The translations under genes and the position numbers were made by a program. From Jiangella alba (lineage in GTDB: Bacteria > Actinomycetota > Actinomycetes > Jiangellales > Jiangellaceae): 64,000 bases of DNA. Of the stretch, positions 36,462 through 44,828 are shown one piece after another; the stretch's first letter is position 1, and each line of letters begins with the position of its first letter. The stretch spans positions 2,976,001-3,040,000 of the forward strand of contig NZ_FNUC01000004.1 of assembly GCF_900106035.1 (NCBI RefSeq), read 5' to 3'. Below the pieces are notes generated by a model. That model was not told the origin of the DNA. It saw only the letters and a program-made list of their open reading frames with translations, and searched no databases.

Positions 36462-36722
36462 GTGAACAGGCGGTTGTTCGCCCTGGAGCAGTACGCCGGC
36501 CCCGGCGACGCGGCCGGGCCGGTGCCGGCGCTGCCGGACGAGGTCCGGGTGCTGCTGGCGGTCCGGCTGCCCGCCGACGAGGTCGTGCTGGCACTGGTCG
36601 AGGGTCCGGACGAGCCCGCCGTCGTGGCCGCGGCGGCCGCCGCCGGCTGGCGGGTGGACCGCATCGGCCCGGCCGCGTGGCATCCGGTCGCCGACGACAG
36701 CGCGGGAGGACGAGGGACATGA
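36462..36722 (+). CDS. Small uncharacterised protein
   Basis: An 86-residue protein with no signal peptide or recognisable domain. It has an acidic middle (LLAVRLPADEVVLALVEGPD) and a possible ferredoxin-like beta-alpha-beta outline. GTG 36462 begins VNRRLFALEQYAG. Its stop overlaps the start of the lipoprotein gene (ATGA), which is the main support for its being real. Function unknown. Confidence 0.55.
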   Translation: MNRRLFALEQYAGPGDAAGPVPALPDEVRVLLAVRLPADEVVLALVEGPDEPAVVAAAAAAGWRVDRIGPAAWHPVADDSAGGRGT

Positions 36723-37237
36723 GGAACCGGCCGATGGCTGCCACCGCCCTGGCGCTGGCGCTGCTCGCGGGCTGCGGCGGCGACGACGAGCCGGTCGCGG
36801 ACTCGATCTTCACCGACCCGCCCACCGCGCCGCCGCCGGCCCCCGCCGAGACCACCGCGCCGCCCGCGCCGCAGACGGTCGACGCGTGCGCGCTGCTCAC
36901 CCAGGCCGAGGCCGAGGCCCTGGCCGCCACCCCGCTGGACCCGCCGCTGGCCGGTGAAGCGTCCTGCACGTGGACCGGGCCGGTCACCGGGCCGACCGCG
37001 CAGGTCGAGGTGTACGCGGGTGACGGCGCCCTGAAGATCCTCGACATCGACCGCCAGCTCGGCCACGTCTTCACCGCGCTGCCCGGCATCGGCGACGAGG
37101 CGCATCTCGAGGACGGCATGGTGTTCGTCCTCGTCGACGGCACCTGGATCGGCGTCCGCCTGGTCCGGCTCGACGACCCGGCGCTGTTCGCCGGGCCGCT
37201 GGAAGACGCCGCCCGCATCGTCGCGGACCGGCTCTGA
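36719..37237 (+). CDS. Lipoprotein, DUF3558-like
   Basis: A 172-residue secreted lipoprotein. The lipobox is LLAGCGG with the lipidated cysteine at residue 19, followed by a Pro/Ala-rich linker and a folded domain containing DACALLTQAEAEALA and ASCTWTG, the two-cysteine pattern of DUF3558-like actinobacterial lipoproteins. It overlaps the preceding small gene by four bases and leads a run of three lipoproteins that may be one operon. No function is known for the family. Confidence 0.75.
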   Translation: MRNRPMAATALALALLAGCGGDDEPVADSIFTDPPTAPPPAPAETTAPPAPQTVDACALLTQAEAEALAATPLDPPLAGEASCTWTGPVTGPTAQVEVYAGDGALKILDIDRQLGHVFTALPGIGDEAHLEDGMVFVLVDGTWIGVRLVRLDDPALFAGPLEDAARIVADRL

Positions 37238-37263
37238 CCCCTGACACCCGAGGAGACCTCCCG

Positions 37264-37758
37264 ATGCGACCCACCGCCCGCCTGCTGCTCGGCCTCGCGC
37301 TCGTCGGCGCCCTCACGGCCTGCGGCGGCTCCGACGACGACGCGCCGGTGAACGACGACGGCGGCGGCGACGCCGACCTCGCCGCGCTCGGCAACGACGA
37401 GGTGCCGGACTGCCCGTTCACCGCCGAGCAGGTCTCGGACCTCGTCGGCACGCCGCTGCGCGAGGACGGCTCCTGCTACTTCATCGACGGGGTGGCGATC
37501 GTCCAGGCGACCATGTCGTCCCAGCTGGCCGGGGCCACGACGTACGACTACTCGCGCGGGCAGGCCGACGAGCGCTTCGACCGCGTCGCCGACCTCGACC
37601 GCGGCGACATGGGCTACCTCGGCGTCGGCGACGTCGAGGGCGAGGCCGTGCTGATCCAGGGGTCGGGCAGCTACACGATCAACGTCAGCAGCCTCGGCGG
37701 CGGCGCGGACGGCCTGGAGGCCGCGCTGACGGCGCTGCTGGACGCGATCCCGTCCTGA
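37264..37758 (+). CDS. Lipoprotein of unknown function
   Basis: A 164-residue lipoprotein with lipobox GALTACGG (Cys20), an Asp/Gly-rich linker, and a mature domain with DCPFTAEQVSDLVGTPL and GSCYFIDG. The paired cysteines and VSDLVGTPL segment resemble the preceding lipoprotein's CALLTQAEAEALAATPL, so the two mature domains may be distant relatives. CGAGGAGA precedes the ATG. It is separated by 26 nt from the gene before and 2 nt from the gene after. Confidence 0.75.
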   Translation: MRPTARLLLGLALVGALTACGGSDDDAPVNDDGGGDADLAALGNDEVPDCPFTAEQVSDLVGTPLREDGSCYFIDGVAIVQATMSSQLAGATTYDYSRGQADERFDRVADLDRGDMGYLGVGDVEGEAVLIQGSGSYTINVSSLGGGADGLEAALTALLDAIPS

Positions 37759-37760
37759 CG

Positions 37761-39254
37761 ATGGGCCGCGGGGTGGTGGCGGGGCTGCTGGCGCTGGCCC
37801 TGACGGCGACGGCGTGCGGCGGCTCCGGCCCGCGCGAGGACGCCGTCGCGGAGGTGAACGGGCAGCCGCTGACCGAGGCCGAGCTGCGCTACGGCCAGGC
37901 GCCGGTCCCGGACGACGCGGTCACCTACCAGCCGGATGTCGTCCTGTTGCCGGACGGCGCCGACGCCGTCGTCTCCGTCACCGCCGACGGCGTGACCTGG
38001 ACCATCGACGGCGACGCCGAGGGCGCCGACCGGCTGGAGCCCGGCGCCGTACTGTTCGCCACGGCACGCGGCGTCGGCCGCGTCGTCGACGTCCAGCCGG
38101 CCGGTGACGACCTCGCCGTCACGCTGGCGCCGGTCGAGCTGACCGAGGTGATCCGCGACGGCACCTTCACCGGCGACACCCCGGTCGACCTGGGCGCGGC
38201 CGTCGCGTACGCCGGCGAGGGCGGGCTCTGGGCCGAGGACGCACCCGGCGGCGCCGTGCTGGAGCCGGCGCCGGAGCAGACGGCGGCGCAGGCGTCGTTC
38301 GTCCGCACCCAATCCGGCGCCGCGCCGCCGCGGGTGGAGCAGCCGCGCCCGGTGATCGGGGCGCCCAGACCGGTCACGACCCGCGGCTTCCGCGTCACCC
38401 CGATGTGCTGCCACGGCGGCGTCGGCGCGCACCTCACCTACGACGACGGCGGCATCCGCTTCGCCGGCACGGTCACGCTGGTCATGGACAAGCCGTCGGC
38501 GCGGTTCCACCTGGACATCTCCGGTGGGCGGATCCGTGTCGCCGAGCTGGCCGTCTACGGCGCCGGCGGCGTGCGGCTGGACCTGAACGCGGCCAGCGCC
38601 GTCGGCACCGAGCGGCAGCTGGACAAGACCTTCCCGATCCCGATCGACTTCAGCGTCCCGGTCGGGCACGTCCTCGGGCTGCCGTTCACGCTGACCGCGC
38701 GGCAGGAGATCCAGATCACCACCGCGTTCAGCGCCAGGAACGGCAACATCAGCGCCCGCGGCGAGTACGTCATCGGCGGCGAGCTGGGGTTCGGCTACCG
38801 CAACGGCTCGTGGGGCGTGCACCTGCCGTCGGCGCCGGCGATGCGCAGCAGCCTGCTCGACTCCATCGACGGCGTCAACGTCGGGGTGCAGGGGATCGTG
38901 CTGGCGTTCAAGACCACGTTCACCATCGGGATCGGCGCGTTCGGCTTCATGACCGGCCTCAACACCGGCCTCGTGGTGTCGGCCGGCGTGACCGTCGGCT
39001 CCGACCTCGCCGACTTCGCGCCGCTCAAACCGGTCGAGGGGACGAAGCTCAAGTGCCGCGGCGCCACGCTCGCCGTCGACGCCACCTACAGCGTCGGCTA
39101 CACCGTGCCCGCGTTCGTGGCGTCGGTGCTCAACCTCTTCATGAAACCGCTGGGAGTGCGGCCGATCCAGCGCTCCGGCGGCATCCCGTCGCCGCCGGGC
39201 CGGGCGCACCTCACCGACGTCAGCCAGACCGAGCCGACCGGCTGCAAGGGCTAG
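37761..39254 (+). CDS. Large lipoprotein of unknown function
   Basis: A 497-residue predicted lipoprotein with lipobox LTATACGG (Cys19). Residues 28-40 read AEVNGQPLTEAEL, like the start of a SurA/PrsA-type chaperone domain, but no PPIase domain follows. The C-terminal 280 residues are beta-rich with no family I recognise (GFRVTPMCCHGGVGAHL, ADFAPLKPVEGTKLKC). It starts 2 nt after the preceding lipoprotein stop and is the last gene before a structured hairpin. Confidence 0.7.
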   Translation: MGRGVVAGLLALALTATACGGSGPREDAVAEVNGQPLTEAELRYGQAPVPDDAVTYQPDVVLLPDGADAVVSVTADGVTWTIDGDAEGADRLEPGAVLFATARGVGRVVDVQPAGDDLAVTLAPVELTEVIRDGTFTGDTPVDLGAAVAYAGEGGLWAEDAPGGAVLEPAPEQTAAQASFVRTQSGAAPPRVEQPRPVIGAPRPVTTRGFRVTPMCCHGGVGAHLTYDDGGIRFAGTVTLVMDKPSARFHLDISGGRIRVAELAVYGAGGVRLDLNAASAVGTERQLDKTFPIPIDFSVPVGHVLGLPFTLTARQEIQITTAFSARNGNISARGEYVIGGELGFGYRNGSWGVHLPSAPAMRSSLLDSIDGVNVGVQGIVLAFKTTFTIGIGAFGFMTGLNTGLVVSAGVTVGSDLADFAPLKPVEGTKLKCRGATLAVDATYSVGYTVPAFVASVLNLFMKPLGVRPIQRSGGIPSPPGRAHLTDVSQTEPTGCKG

Positions 39255-39301
39255 GAGGTGTCACGGTGGCCCGCCGGACCCATTGACGCCTGTCCGGGCG
39301 G

Positions 39302-39338
39302 GGTGACGCCAGCGCCAACGGTTGGCGTCCTCGTCACC
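39302..39338 (+). terminator. Two-tier hairpin after the lipoprotein operon
   Basis: Inner arms CGCCAAC/GTTGGCG and outer arms GGTGAC/GTCACC are separated by a symmetric five-base internal loop. It lies 47 nt after the lipoprotein stop and is a likely terminator. Confidence 0.6.
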
Positions 39339-39409
39339 TGCGCCGCGCCGTCCCTCGCGCCGATCTAGTCGTACCCGGCCCACGAGAGCCGGCGGCGAGG
39401 TCGAGCAGG

Positions 39410-39587
39410 GTGTCCTTTACCTGGGCAGCCCGAGTGACCTACCGCCAGATCTTCGCCACGGATGACGAACGCACCGCCGCACTGCACCCTGGCTCGAGCA
39501 CTACAACACTCGACGACGCCACAGCGCACTCGGGGGACGCCCGCCGATCAGCCGGCTGCCACCAACCTCCTGGCCGGGTACACCTAG
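39410..39587 (+). pseudogene. Decayed 3' end of an IS481-type transposase gene
   Basis: The frame starting at 39410 gives TWAARVTYRQIFATDDERTA and then ALHP; one base is missing, and the next frame continues from 39490 as WLEHYNTRRRHSALGGRPP and ISRLPP. A second shift gives NLLAGYT and a stop at 39585-39587. HYNTRRRHSALGG is the strongly conserved C-terminal end of IS481-family integrases. Only the tail survives and two frameshifts break it. No terminal repeat was found. Its stop overlaps the end of the convergent VOC gene. Confidence 0.8.
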
Positions 39588-39931
39588 TCGGACAGCGGCG
39601 CGCCGCCGTAGCCGATCTCGTTGCCGTCGGGGTCGTGGTAGGTGAACTTGCGTACGCCGTTGCCGTACGTCTCGCGCACCGCCGGCTCGATGCCGCGCGC
39701 CGCGATGCCGTCGGCCAGCGCGTCGAGATCGTCGACGAAGACGGTGACGTGGGTGTGGCCGGCGTGCTCGGGCGCCTGGTGCACCGCGACGTAGCGGTGC
39801 TCGGCCAGCTCCCACACCACCTCGGTGTCGTGGGCGCGGAACGCGAACGGTGCGCCGAACAGCCGCTCGTACCAGTCGGTCGCCGCCGCGAAGTCCGTCA
39901 CGGGCATGACGGGGAAGAGGTCCAGAGCCAT
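39584..39931 (-). CDS. VOC/glyoxalase-family protein
   Basis: A 115-residue single-module vicinal-oxygen-chelate protein (FPVMPVTDFAAATDWYERLFG, HTHVTVFVDDLDAL, FTYHDPDGNEIGY). Metal-ligand positions His and Glu are partly visible (HVTVF, PDGNEIG). Family members include glyoxalases, dioxygenases and antibiotic-binding proteins; this one cannot be assigned. It lies 63 nt downstream of the importer A permease on the same strand and ends inside the IS481 remnant, but with a normal C-terminus. Confidence 0.85.
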   Translation of the reverse strand: MALDLFPVMPVTDFAAATDWYERLFGAPFAFRAHDTEVVWELAEHRYVAVHQAPEHAGHTHVTVFVDDLDALADGIAARGIEPAVRETYGNGVRKFTYHDPDGNEIGYGGAPLSD

Positions 39932-39994
39932 GCCCGATCGTAGTCATCCGGCCGCCCGGCGGCGCGTGCGCACGCGCCGCCGGACGGCCCGGAG

Positions 39995-41248
39995 TCAACC
40001 TCGTCCGCTGCTGGCGCGGGCCCGCCGGGCGATCGCGTCGATGGACACCGCGAGCAGCAGGACCGCTCCGGTGACGATGTAGCGGACCGACGAGTCGACG
40101 CCGATGCGGTTGAGGCCGCTGGTGATCGCCGTCAGCACCAGCACGCCGAGCAGCGCGGAGTAGGCCGACCCGCGCCCGCCGAACAGGCTGGTGCCGCCGA
40201 TGACCGCCGCCGCGATGGCCGTCAGGTTGACGTCGTTGCTGCCGCTGGCCTGCGACACCGACGTCAGCCGGGCGAGGAACATCAGGCCGCCGGTCGCGGC
40301 CAGCGTGCCGGTCAGCGAGAACGCCGAGATGTAGATCCAGTTGACGTTGATGCCGGACCGGCGAGCCGCCTCGACGTTGCCGCCGACGGCGTACAGGTGC
40401 CGGCCCCACGTCGACTTGCGCAGCACGAGGTCCATCAGCACGACCAGCCCGATGAAGAACACCACGGCGTAGCCCCAGCCGCGGTCGATGTTCAGGTAGT
40501 ACGTCAGGAAGCCCAGCCCGCCGAGCAGGATCGCCGACTTCACCAGCACCAGCGTCAGCGACTGCGCCGGCAGCCCGGCGGCCGTCCGCCGCCGGATCCC
40601 GATGATGCTGACCAGCGCGTACAGCGCCACGATCGCCAGCACGACGACGTAGGAGACGGCCGGGCTGAGGAAGTCCTCGCGGGCGAACTGCGCCAGCGGC
40701 GACGTCCGCGGCAGGTTGATGGTGCCCTGGTCGCCGAGCACGACGTACTGCACGCCGACGAAGCCGAGCAGCCCGGCCAGCGTGATGACGAAGCTCGGCA
40801 CGCCGATCTTGGTGAAGATCAGCCCGTACGCGATGCCGATGGCGGCACCCGTGCCGGCGCCGGCCAGGATGCCGAGCACGAGCGGCTGGTCCTGGTTGAC
40901 CACCAGCACCGCCGTGATCGACGCCGCAAGGCCGCTGATCGAGCCGACCGACAGGTCGATCTCGCCGAGCAGCAGCACCAGCACGATGCCGACCGCGATG
41001 ATGCCGTAGGGCACCGCGTTCAGCGTGATGTTCACCAGGTTGCTCGACGACAGGTACGTGACGTCCTGCAGGTAGAAGACCAGGCCGATCACGAACAGCC
41101 CGATCACCACCGGCAGCAGCCCGAGATCGCCGTCGCGGATCCGCCGCCGGAACGCGTCGGCGGCGCCGCGCAGCCCGGTGTCCTGGGCCAGCCGCTCGTC
41201 GATCAGGTCGGACCGGGCCGCGGTCTCGTCGGCCTGTGTCCTGCTCAT
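39995..41248 (-). CDS. Importer A: CUT2 sugar ABC permease (XylH-like)
   Basis: A 417-residue inner-membrane permease with about ten helices. GIVLVLLLGEIDLSVGSISG is the family motif, and IGGTSLFGGRGSAYSALLG marks the last part. A long central insert (IGIRRRTAAGLPAQSL) is typical of XylH-like proteins. Its ATG overlaps the ATPase stop by four bases (ATGA), so it is the last gene of the binding protein-ATPase-permease operon. The sugar is inferred to be a pentose or related monosaccharide from the XylF/ChvE-type binding protein. Confidence 0.92.
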   Translation of the reverse strand: MSRTQADETAARSDLIDERLAQDTGLRGAADAFRRRIRDGDLGLLPVVIGLFVIGLVFYLQDVTYLSSSNLVNITLNAVPYGIIAVGIVLVLLLGEIDLSVGSISGLAASITAVLVVNQDQPLVLGILAGAGTGAAIGIAYGLIFTKIGVPSFVITLAGLLGFVGVQYVVLGDQGTINLPRTSPLAQFAREDFLSPAVSYVVVLAIVALYALVSIIGIRRRTAAGLPAQSLTLVLVKSAILLGGLGFLTYYLNIDRGWGYAVVFFIGLVVLMDLVLRKSTWGRHLYAVGGNVEAARRSGINVNWIYISAFSLTGTLAATGGLMFLARLTSVSQASGSNDVNLTAIAAAVIGGTSLFGGRGSAYSALLGVLVLTAITSGLNRIGVDSSVRYIVTGAVLLLAVSIDAIARRARASSGRG

Positions 41249-42066
41249 TCCGGCCCCCCTGGCGCCTCACGGCGGGCGTTGCGTTCGGCGACGACGTTGT
41301 CCGACGCGCCGGTGATGGCGGCGACGAGCTGCTCGGTCGTGACGTCGACGGCGCGGAACTCGGCCTCGTTGCGGCCCAGCCGCAGCACCACGATGCGGTC
41401 GGCGACGGCCTGCACGTCGGCCATGTTGTGGCTGATCAGGACCACGCCGAGGCGCTGCTCGCGCAGCCGCTCGACGAGGTTGAGCACCTCAGCCGTCTGC
41501 GCGACGCCCAGCGCGGCGGTCGGCTCGTCCAGCATGACGACCTTCGGCTGGCCCACCAGGCTGCGGGCGATCGCGACGGTCTGCCGCTGGCCGCCGGAAA
41601 GGCTGGCCACCGGGATGCGCACGGTCGGGATCTTCGCGCCCAGCTCGCGCAGCAGCCGCCAGGACTCCTTCTCCATGGCGACCTCGTCCATCCACGCCTT
41701 CGTCCCCAGTTCGCTGCCGAGGAACAGGTTCGCGACGACGTCGAGGTTGTCGCAGAGCGCGAGGTCCTGGAAGACCGTCGCGATGCCCAGCGACTGCGCG
41801 GCGCTCGGGCTGTGGATGTGCACCTGGCGGCCCTCGACCCGCATCGCGCCGGAGTCGGCCTGGTACACGCCGGACATGATCTTGACGAGGGTCGACTTGC
41901 CAGCGCCGTTGTCGCCGACCAGGGCGACCACCTCGCCGGCGCGGACCTGGAAGTCGACCCCGGCCAGCGCCTGCACGGCGCCGAAGTGCTTGCCGATCCC
42001 GGTGAGCTCCAGGACCGGCCCGGTCGTGGCGGCGGACGCACCGCTCTCGTGTGTGGCGACGCTCAT
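41245..42066 (-). CDS. Importer A: sugar ABC ATP-binding protein (single-domain, XylG/FrcA-like)
   Basis: A 273-residue ATPase with Walker A GDNGAGKST, signature LSGGQRQTVAIARSL, Walker B VVMLDEPTAALG and H-loop VLISHNMADV. Most CUT2 ATPases are two fused domains of about 500 residues; this has one, like FrcA. ATG 42066 is used because GAGGAG precedes it; the frame extends 17 codons further, but that part is the intercistronic hairpin. It lies between binding protein and permease genes. Confidence 0.92.
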   Translation of the reverse strand: MSVATHESGASAATTGPVLELTGIGKHFGAVQALAGVDFQVRAGEVVALVGDNGAGKSTLVKIMSGVYQADSGAMRVEGRQVHIHSPSAAQSLGIATVFQDLALCDNLDVVANLFLGSELGTKAWMDEVAMEKESWRLLRELGAKIPTVRIPVASLSGGQRQTVAIARSLVGQPKVVMLDEPTAALGVAQTAEVLNLVERLREQRLGVVLISHNMADVQAVADRIVVLRLGRNEAEFRAVDVTTEQLVAAITGASDNVVAERNARREAPGGPE

Positions 42067-42088
42067 CGGCACCATCTCCTCATCGTCA

Positions 42089-42120
42089 AGGGTGGCACCG
42101 ACCTGGGTCGGTGCCACCCT
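42089..42120 (-). promoter_or_regulatory. Perfect intercistronic hairpin between importer A binding-protein and ATPase genes
   Basis: AGGGTGGCACCGACC pairs with GGTCGGTGCCACCCT without a mismatch, 15 nt after the binding-protein stop and 22 nt before the ATPase start. There is no T-run. In sugar importer operons such hairpins protect the upstream message and lower downstream expression, keeping binding protein in excess. Confidence 0.7.
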
Positions 42121-42135
42121 CGTCGTCTCGACGGA

Positions 42136-43230
42136 TCAGCTGAGACCGGCGGCCGCGCAGGCGTCCGCATAGTCGTCGGTGCAGATGTCGTCGACCGTCC
42201 AGAAGTCGTCGGCCACCACGGTGTCGGCGACGTTGTCGGTCGTGACCACGATCGGGTCGAGGATCAGCGACGGCACGCCCTGGAAGTCGGTGGTGTCGGC
42301 GACCTCCTCGCCGTTGACGATCGAGATGGCCATCTCGGCGGCGCCCTCGGCCTCGCCCTTGATCGGCTTGTAGATCGTCATGTACTGCTCACCAGCGACG
42401 ATGCGCTGGATGGCGGCCAGTTCGGCGTCCTGACCGGTGACCGGCGGCAGCTGGTCGGCCGGCAGTCCGGCGCCGGTGAGCGCCGCGATGACGCCGCCGG
42501 CCTGGCCGTCGTTGGCGGCGTAGACCCCGGCCAGCGTCGTGGGATCGATGGTGTCGAGCTGGTCCGTCGTCCACGCCTGCGCGTTGTCCGGGCTCCAGTC
42601 CGGGTTGTCGTACTCGCCGACGACGGTGAGCTCGCTGCCGTCGATGACGCTGTGCGCGCCGGACTTGAACATGGCCGCGTTCGGGTCGTCGGGCGAGCCG
42701 TTCAGCATGAGGACGTCGCCCGCGCCGCCGACGGCGTCGACCAGCGCCTGGCCCTGCAGCTCGCCGACCTTCTCGTTGTCGAACGAGGTGTAGTAGTCGG
42801 CGCCCTCGATGAAGCGGTCGTAGGCGATGACGGGGATCTCGGCCGCCTGCGCGTCGGCCACCAGCGCCGCCGCTGCCTGGCCGTTCACCGGGTCCAGCAC
42901 CATGACGTCGACGCCCTGCGAGATGGCGGTGTCGACCTGCTCGGCCTGCTTGGTCTCGTCCTGGTCGGCGTTGAAGTAGTTGATCGTGCAGTCGGGGCAC
43001 AGGTCCGCGACCTTGGCCTCGAACAGCGGGCGGTCGAACGCCTCGTAGCGAGCGGTCGCCGACTCCGGCAGGAGCAGGGCGATGGTGGCGGCGCTGCCGC
43101 TACCGGTGCTGTCGCCGCTCGCGGTCCCGTCGCCGCCGCCGTTGTCTTCGTTGGCGCCACAGGCGGCCAGCGCGCCGGCGGCCAGGGCGAGGACTGCGAA
43201 GACGGCAGCCCGTCGGTTGGGCTGGTGCAC
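42136..43230 (-). CDS. Importer A: sugar-binding lipoprotein (XylF/ChvE-like)
   Basis: A 364-residue periplasmic-type binding lipoprotein with lipobox ALAACGAN (Cys24). The mature part has TIALLLPESATARYEAFDRP, the opening of XylF/ChvE-type sugar-binding proteins, a repeated QDAELAAIQRIVAG motif and VYAANDGQAGG. GTG 43230 is chosen because AAAGGAGGG sits just upstream and it gives a compact signal. It is first in the operon, behind the ROK gene, which likely controls it. It is paralogous to the importer B binding protein, and both begin with the same ALLLPExxTARYE pattern. Confidence 0.92.
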   Translation of the reverse strand: MHQPNRRAAVFAVLALAAGALAACGANEDNGGGDGTASGDSTGSGSAATIALLLPESATARYEAFDRPLFEAKVADLCPDCTINYFNADQDETKQAEQVDTAISQGVDVMVLDPVNGQAAAALVADAQAAEIPVIAYDRFIEGADYYTSFDNEKVGELQGQALVDAVGGAGDVLMLNGSPDDPNAAMFKSGAHSVIDGSELTVVGEYDNPDWSPDNAQAWTTDQLDTIDPTTLAGVYAANDGQAGGVIAALTGAGLPADQLPPVTGQDAELAAIQRIVAGEQYMTIYKPIKGEAEGAAEMAISIVNGEEVADTTDFQGVPSLILDPIVVTTDNVADTVVADDFWTVDDICTDDYADACAAAGLS

Positions 43231-43377
43231 GGTGAAACCCTCCTTTGGGTTCAGCCCCCGCCGACAGCTCGGCCGGGTGAGGTCGAGTGTGGAACGGTGC
43301 CCCGTTGCCGTCAAGGCTCAAATACATTACGCGTTTACATCTTGTTTATGTGTTCGTATTTCGACAGCAATACGGCG
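43231..43377 (-). promoter_or_regulatory. AT-rich promoter region of the importer A operon
   Basis: Between ROK stop and binding-protein start the 40 bases at 43320-43370 are strikingly AT-rich, with near-repeats around GTTTACATCTTGTTTATG that could form a ROK operator. On the minus strand TTGACG and CACACT, 17 nt apart, are a possible -35/-10 pair. AAAGGAGGG is the ribosome site. No clean palindrome was found. Confidence 0.4.
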
Positions 43378-44535
43378 TCAATCGCCGGCGGAGAGGGATG
43401 CGACCAGCGCACCCACCGCCTCCGTGCCCTCGCCGAGCGGCGAGATCGCGACGCGGGTCCGCTCCGCCACGCCGGGCAGCACCGCCCGGCGGAAGCCCTG
43501 ACGGACGGGGCCGAGCCAGGCGTCGCCGGCGGCGAGGAGGGGCCCGCCGAGCGCGATGTCGGCGGGGTTGAGGATCATTGCGAGCCAGCCGAGGCCGCGT
43601 CCGAGCAGCTCGCCGGCGTCCTCGAGCACGTGCACCGCCACCGGGTGGCCGTCGTTGATGAGGCCGAGCACCTCGTCGAGTCCGAGGTCGCGCTGCAGCG
43701 CCGAGCTCAGCGCCGTCCGCACCGACTCCGCCGACCCGACGGTCTCGAGGCAGCCGCGCCGCCCGCAGCGGCACACCACCGACAGTCCCGGATCGAGCGC
43801 GAGGTGGCCGATCTCGCCGGCCGCGCCGGAGTCGCCGCGCAGCAGCTCGCCGCCGACGGCCACACCGGCGCCGATGCCGGAGCCGACCTTGACGAACACC
43901 ACCGACCGGCCGGCCCCCGCCCGGCGGGCCAGCGCGAGCGCGCCGAGGTTCGCGTCGTTCTCGACGACGACCGGCCGGCCGAGCAGCCGCGCCACCTCGT
44001 CGCGCAGCGGGAACCCGACCAGCGCGGGCAGGATCGCGGTTTCGGTGACGACGCCGGTCGCGGTGTCGATGGGCGCGGGGACCCCGACGGCGACGCCGGC
44101 GATCTGGGCGCTGGTGAGCCCGGCCTGCTGGCGCGCCGACGCCGCGAGCGCGCCGATCACCTCGAGCACGGTGTCGGGGCGCAGCCCGCCGTCGAGCACG
44201 ACGGCCGACTCGGCCAGCACGTCGCCCGGGGCGGCGCCGGCGACCACCTTGACGTGCGTGCGGCCGAGGTCGACGCCGATGCCGTAGCGCAGCCGCACCG
44301 GCGCCCGCTCGACCAGGCGGCTGCGCCGGCCGTTCGCCACGCCCTGTCGCACGACCAGCTCGCCCTCGTCGACCAGGGCGCGGACCAGCCCGGAGATGGT
44401 GGCCGGGGCGAGTCCGGTCAGCCGCGCCAGCTCGGCCTGGCTGACCGCCTGCGCGGCCGGCAGCGCACCCAGCAACCGCCGCCGGTTGGCCAGCCGCAGG
44501 GCGGACAGCGACCCGGGACCGGACACGTCAGGCAC
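43378..44535 (-). CDS. ROK-family transcriptional regulator
   Basis: A 385-residue repressor of the NagC/XylR group. The HTH is near the N-terminus (QAVSQAELARLTGLAPATIS). The ROK body has GIGVDLGRTHVKVVAG, GVAVGVPAPID, ENDANLGALA, the zinc-binding CRCGRRGCLE and a closing ALGGPLLAAG. It sits on the same strand just upstream of importer A and 294 nt downstream of importer B, so it may respond to the transported sugar or its phosphate and control one or both. Which one is inference. Confidence 0.92.
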   Translation of the reverse strand: MPDVSGPGSLSALRLANRRRLLGALPAAQAVSQAELARLTGLAPATISGLVRALVDEGELVVRQGVANGRRSRLVERAPVRLRYGIGVDLGRTHVKVVAGAAPGDVLAESAVVLDGGLRPDTVLEVIGALAASARQQAGLTSAQIAGVAVGVPAPIDTATGVVTETAILPALVGFPLRDEVARLLGRPVVVENDANLGALALARRAGAGRSVVFVKVGSGIGAGVAVGGELLRGDSGAAGEIGHLALDPGLSVVCRCGRRGCLETVGSAESVRTALSSALQRDLGLDEVLGLINDGHPVAVHVLEDAGELLGRGLGWLAMILNPADIALGGPLLAAGDAWLGPVRQGFRRAVLPGVAERTRVAISPLGEGTEAVGALVASLSAGD

Positions 44536-44710
44536 GTCGGCTCACCTCCGTCGGGGGTTACGGAAGCCCGTTGACGTCACAGCGTGAACGCTACACCCCC
44601 GCGCAAGCCGCCCCCAGCCACCTTGCTGTGTGACTCCGACGGCATCTCGCCAACGCCGCAGCCCACCCGACGCGCCTCACGGCGGGCGGCGTCGGCGGAC
44701 GGTGCGGGTG

Positions 44711-44749
44711 CCCGTTCTTGGGCCGCGGTGCCGCGGCCAAGAGAATGGG
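44711..44749 (-). terminator. Hairpin after the importer B permease gene
   Basis: GGCCGCGG pairs with CCGCGGCC around TG, extended imperfectly by TTCTTG and CAAGAGAA. It lies in the 293-nt gap between the permease stop and the ROK gene; nothing else was seen in this gap. Confidence 0.5.
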
Positions 44750-44828
44750 CGCCAGGGGGACGGCCAACTGGCGAACGGCGGCGAACCGGAGCACGACGGC
44801 GAACGGCCACACGGGCGAACCAGCCGAC

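Noticed and set aside
42089-42120. Ordinary transcription terminator inside importer A operon
   Set aside because: The hairpin lacks a T-run and the ATPase and permease downstream have no other obvious promoter, so a stability or attenuation role fits better.
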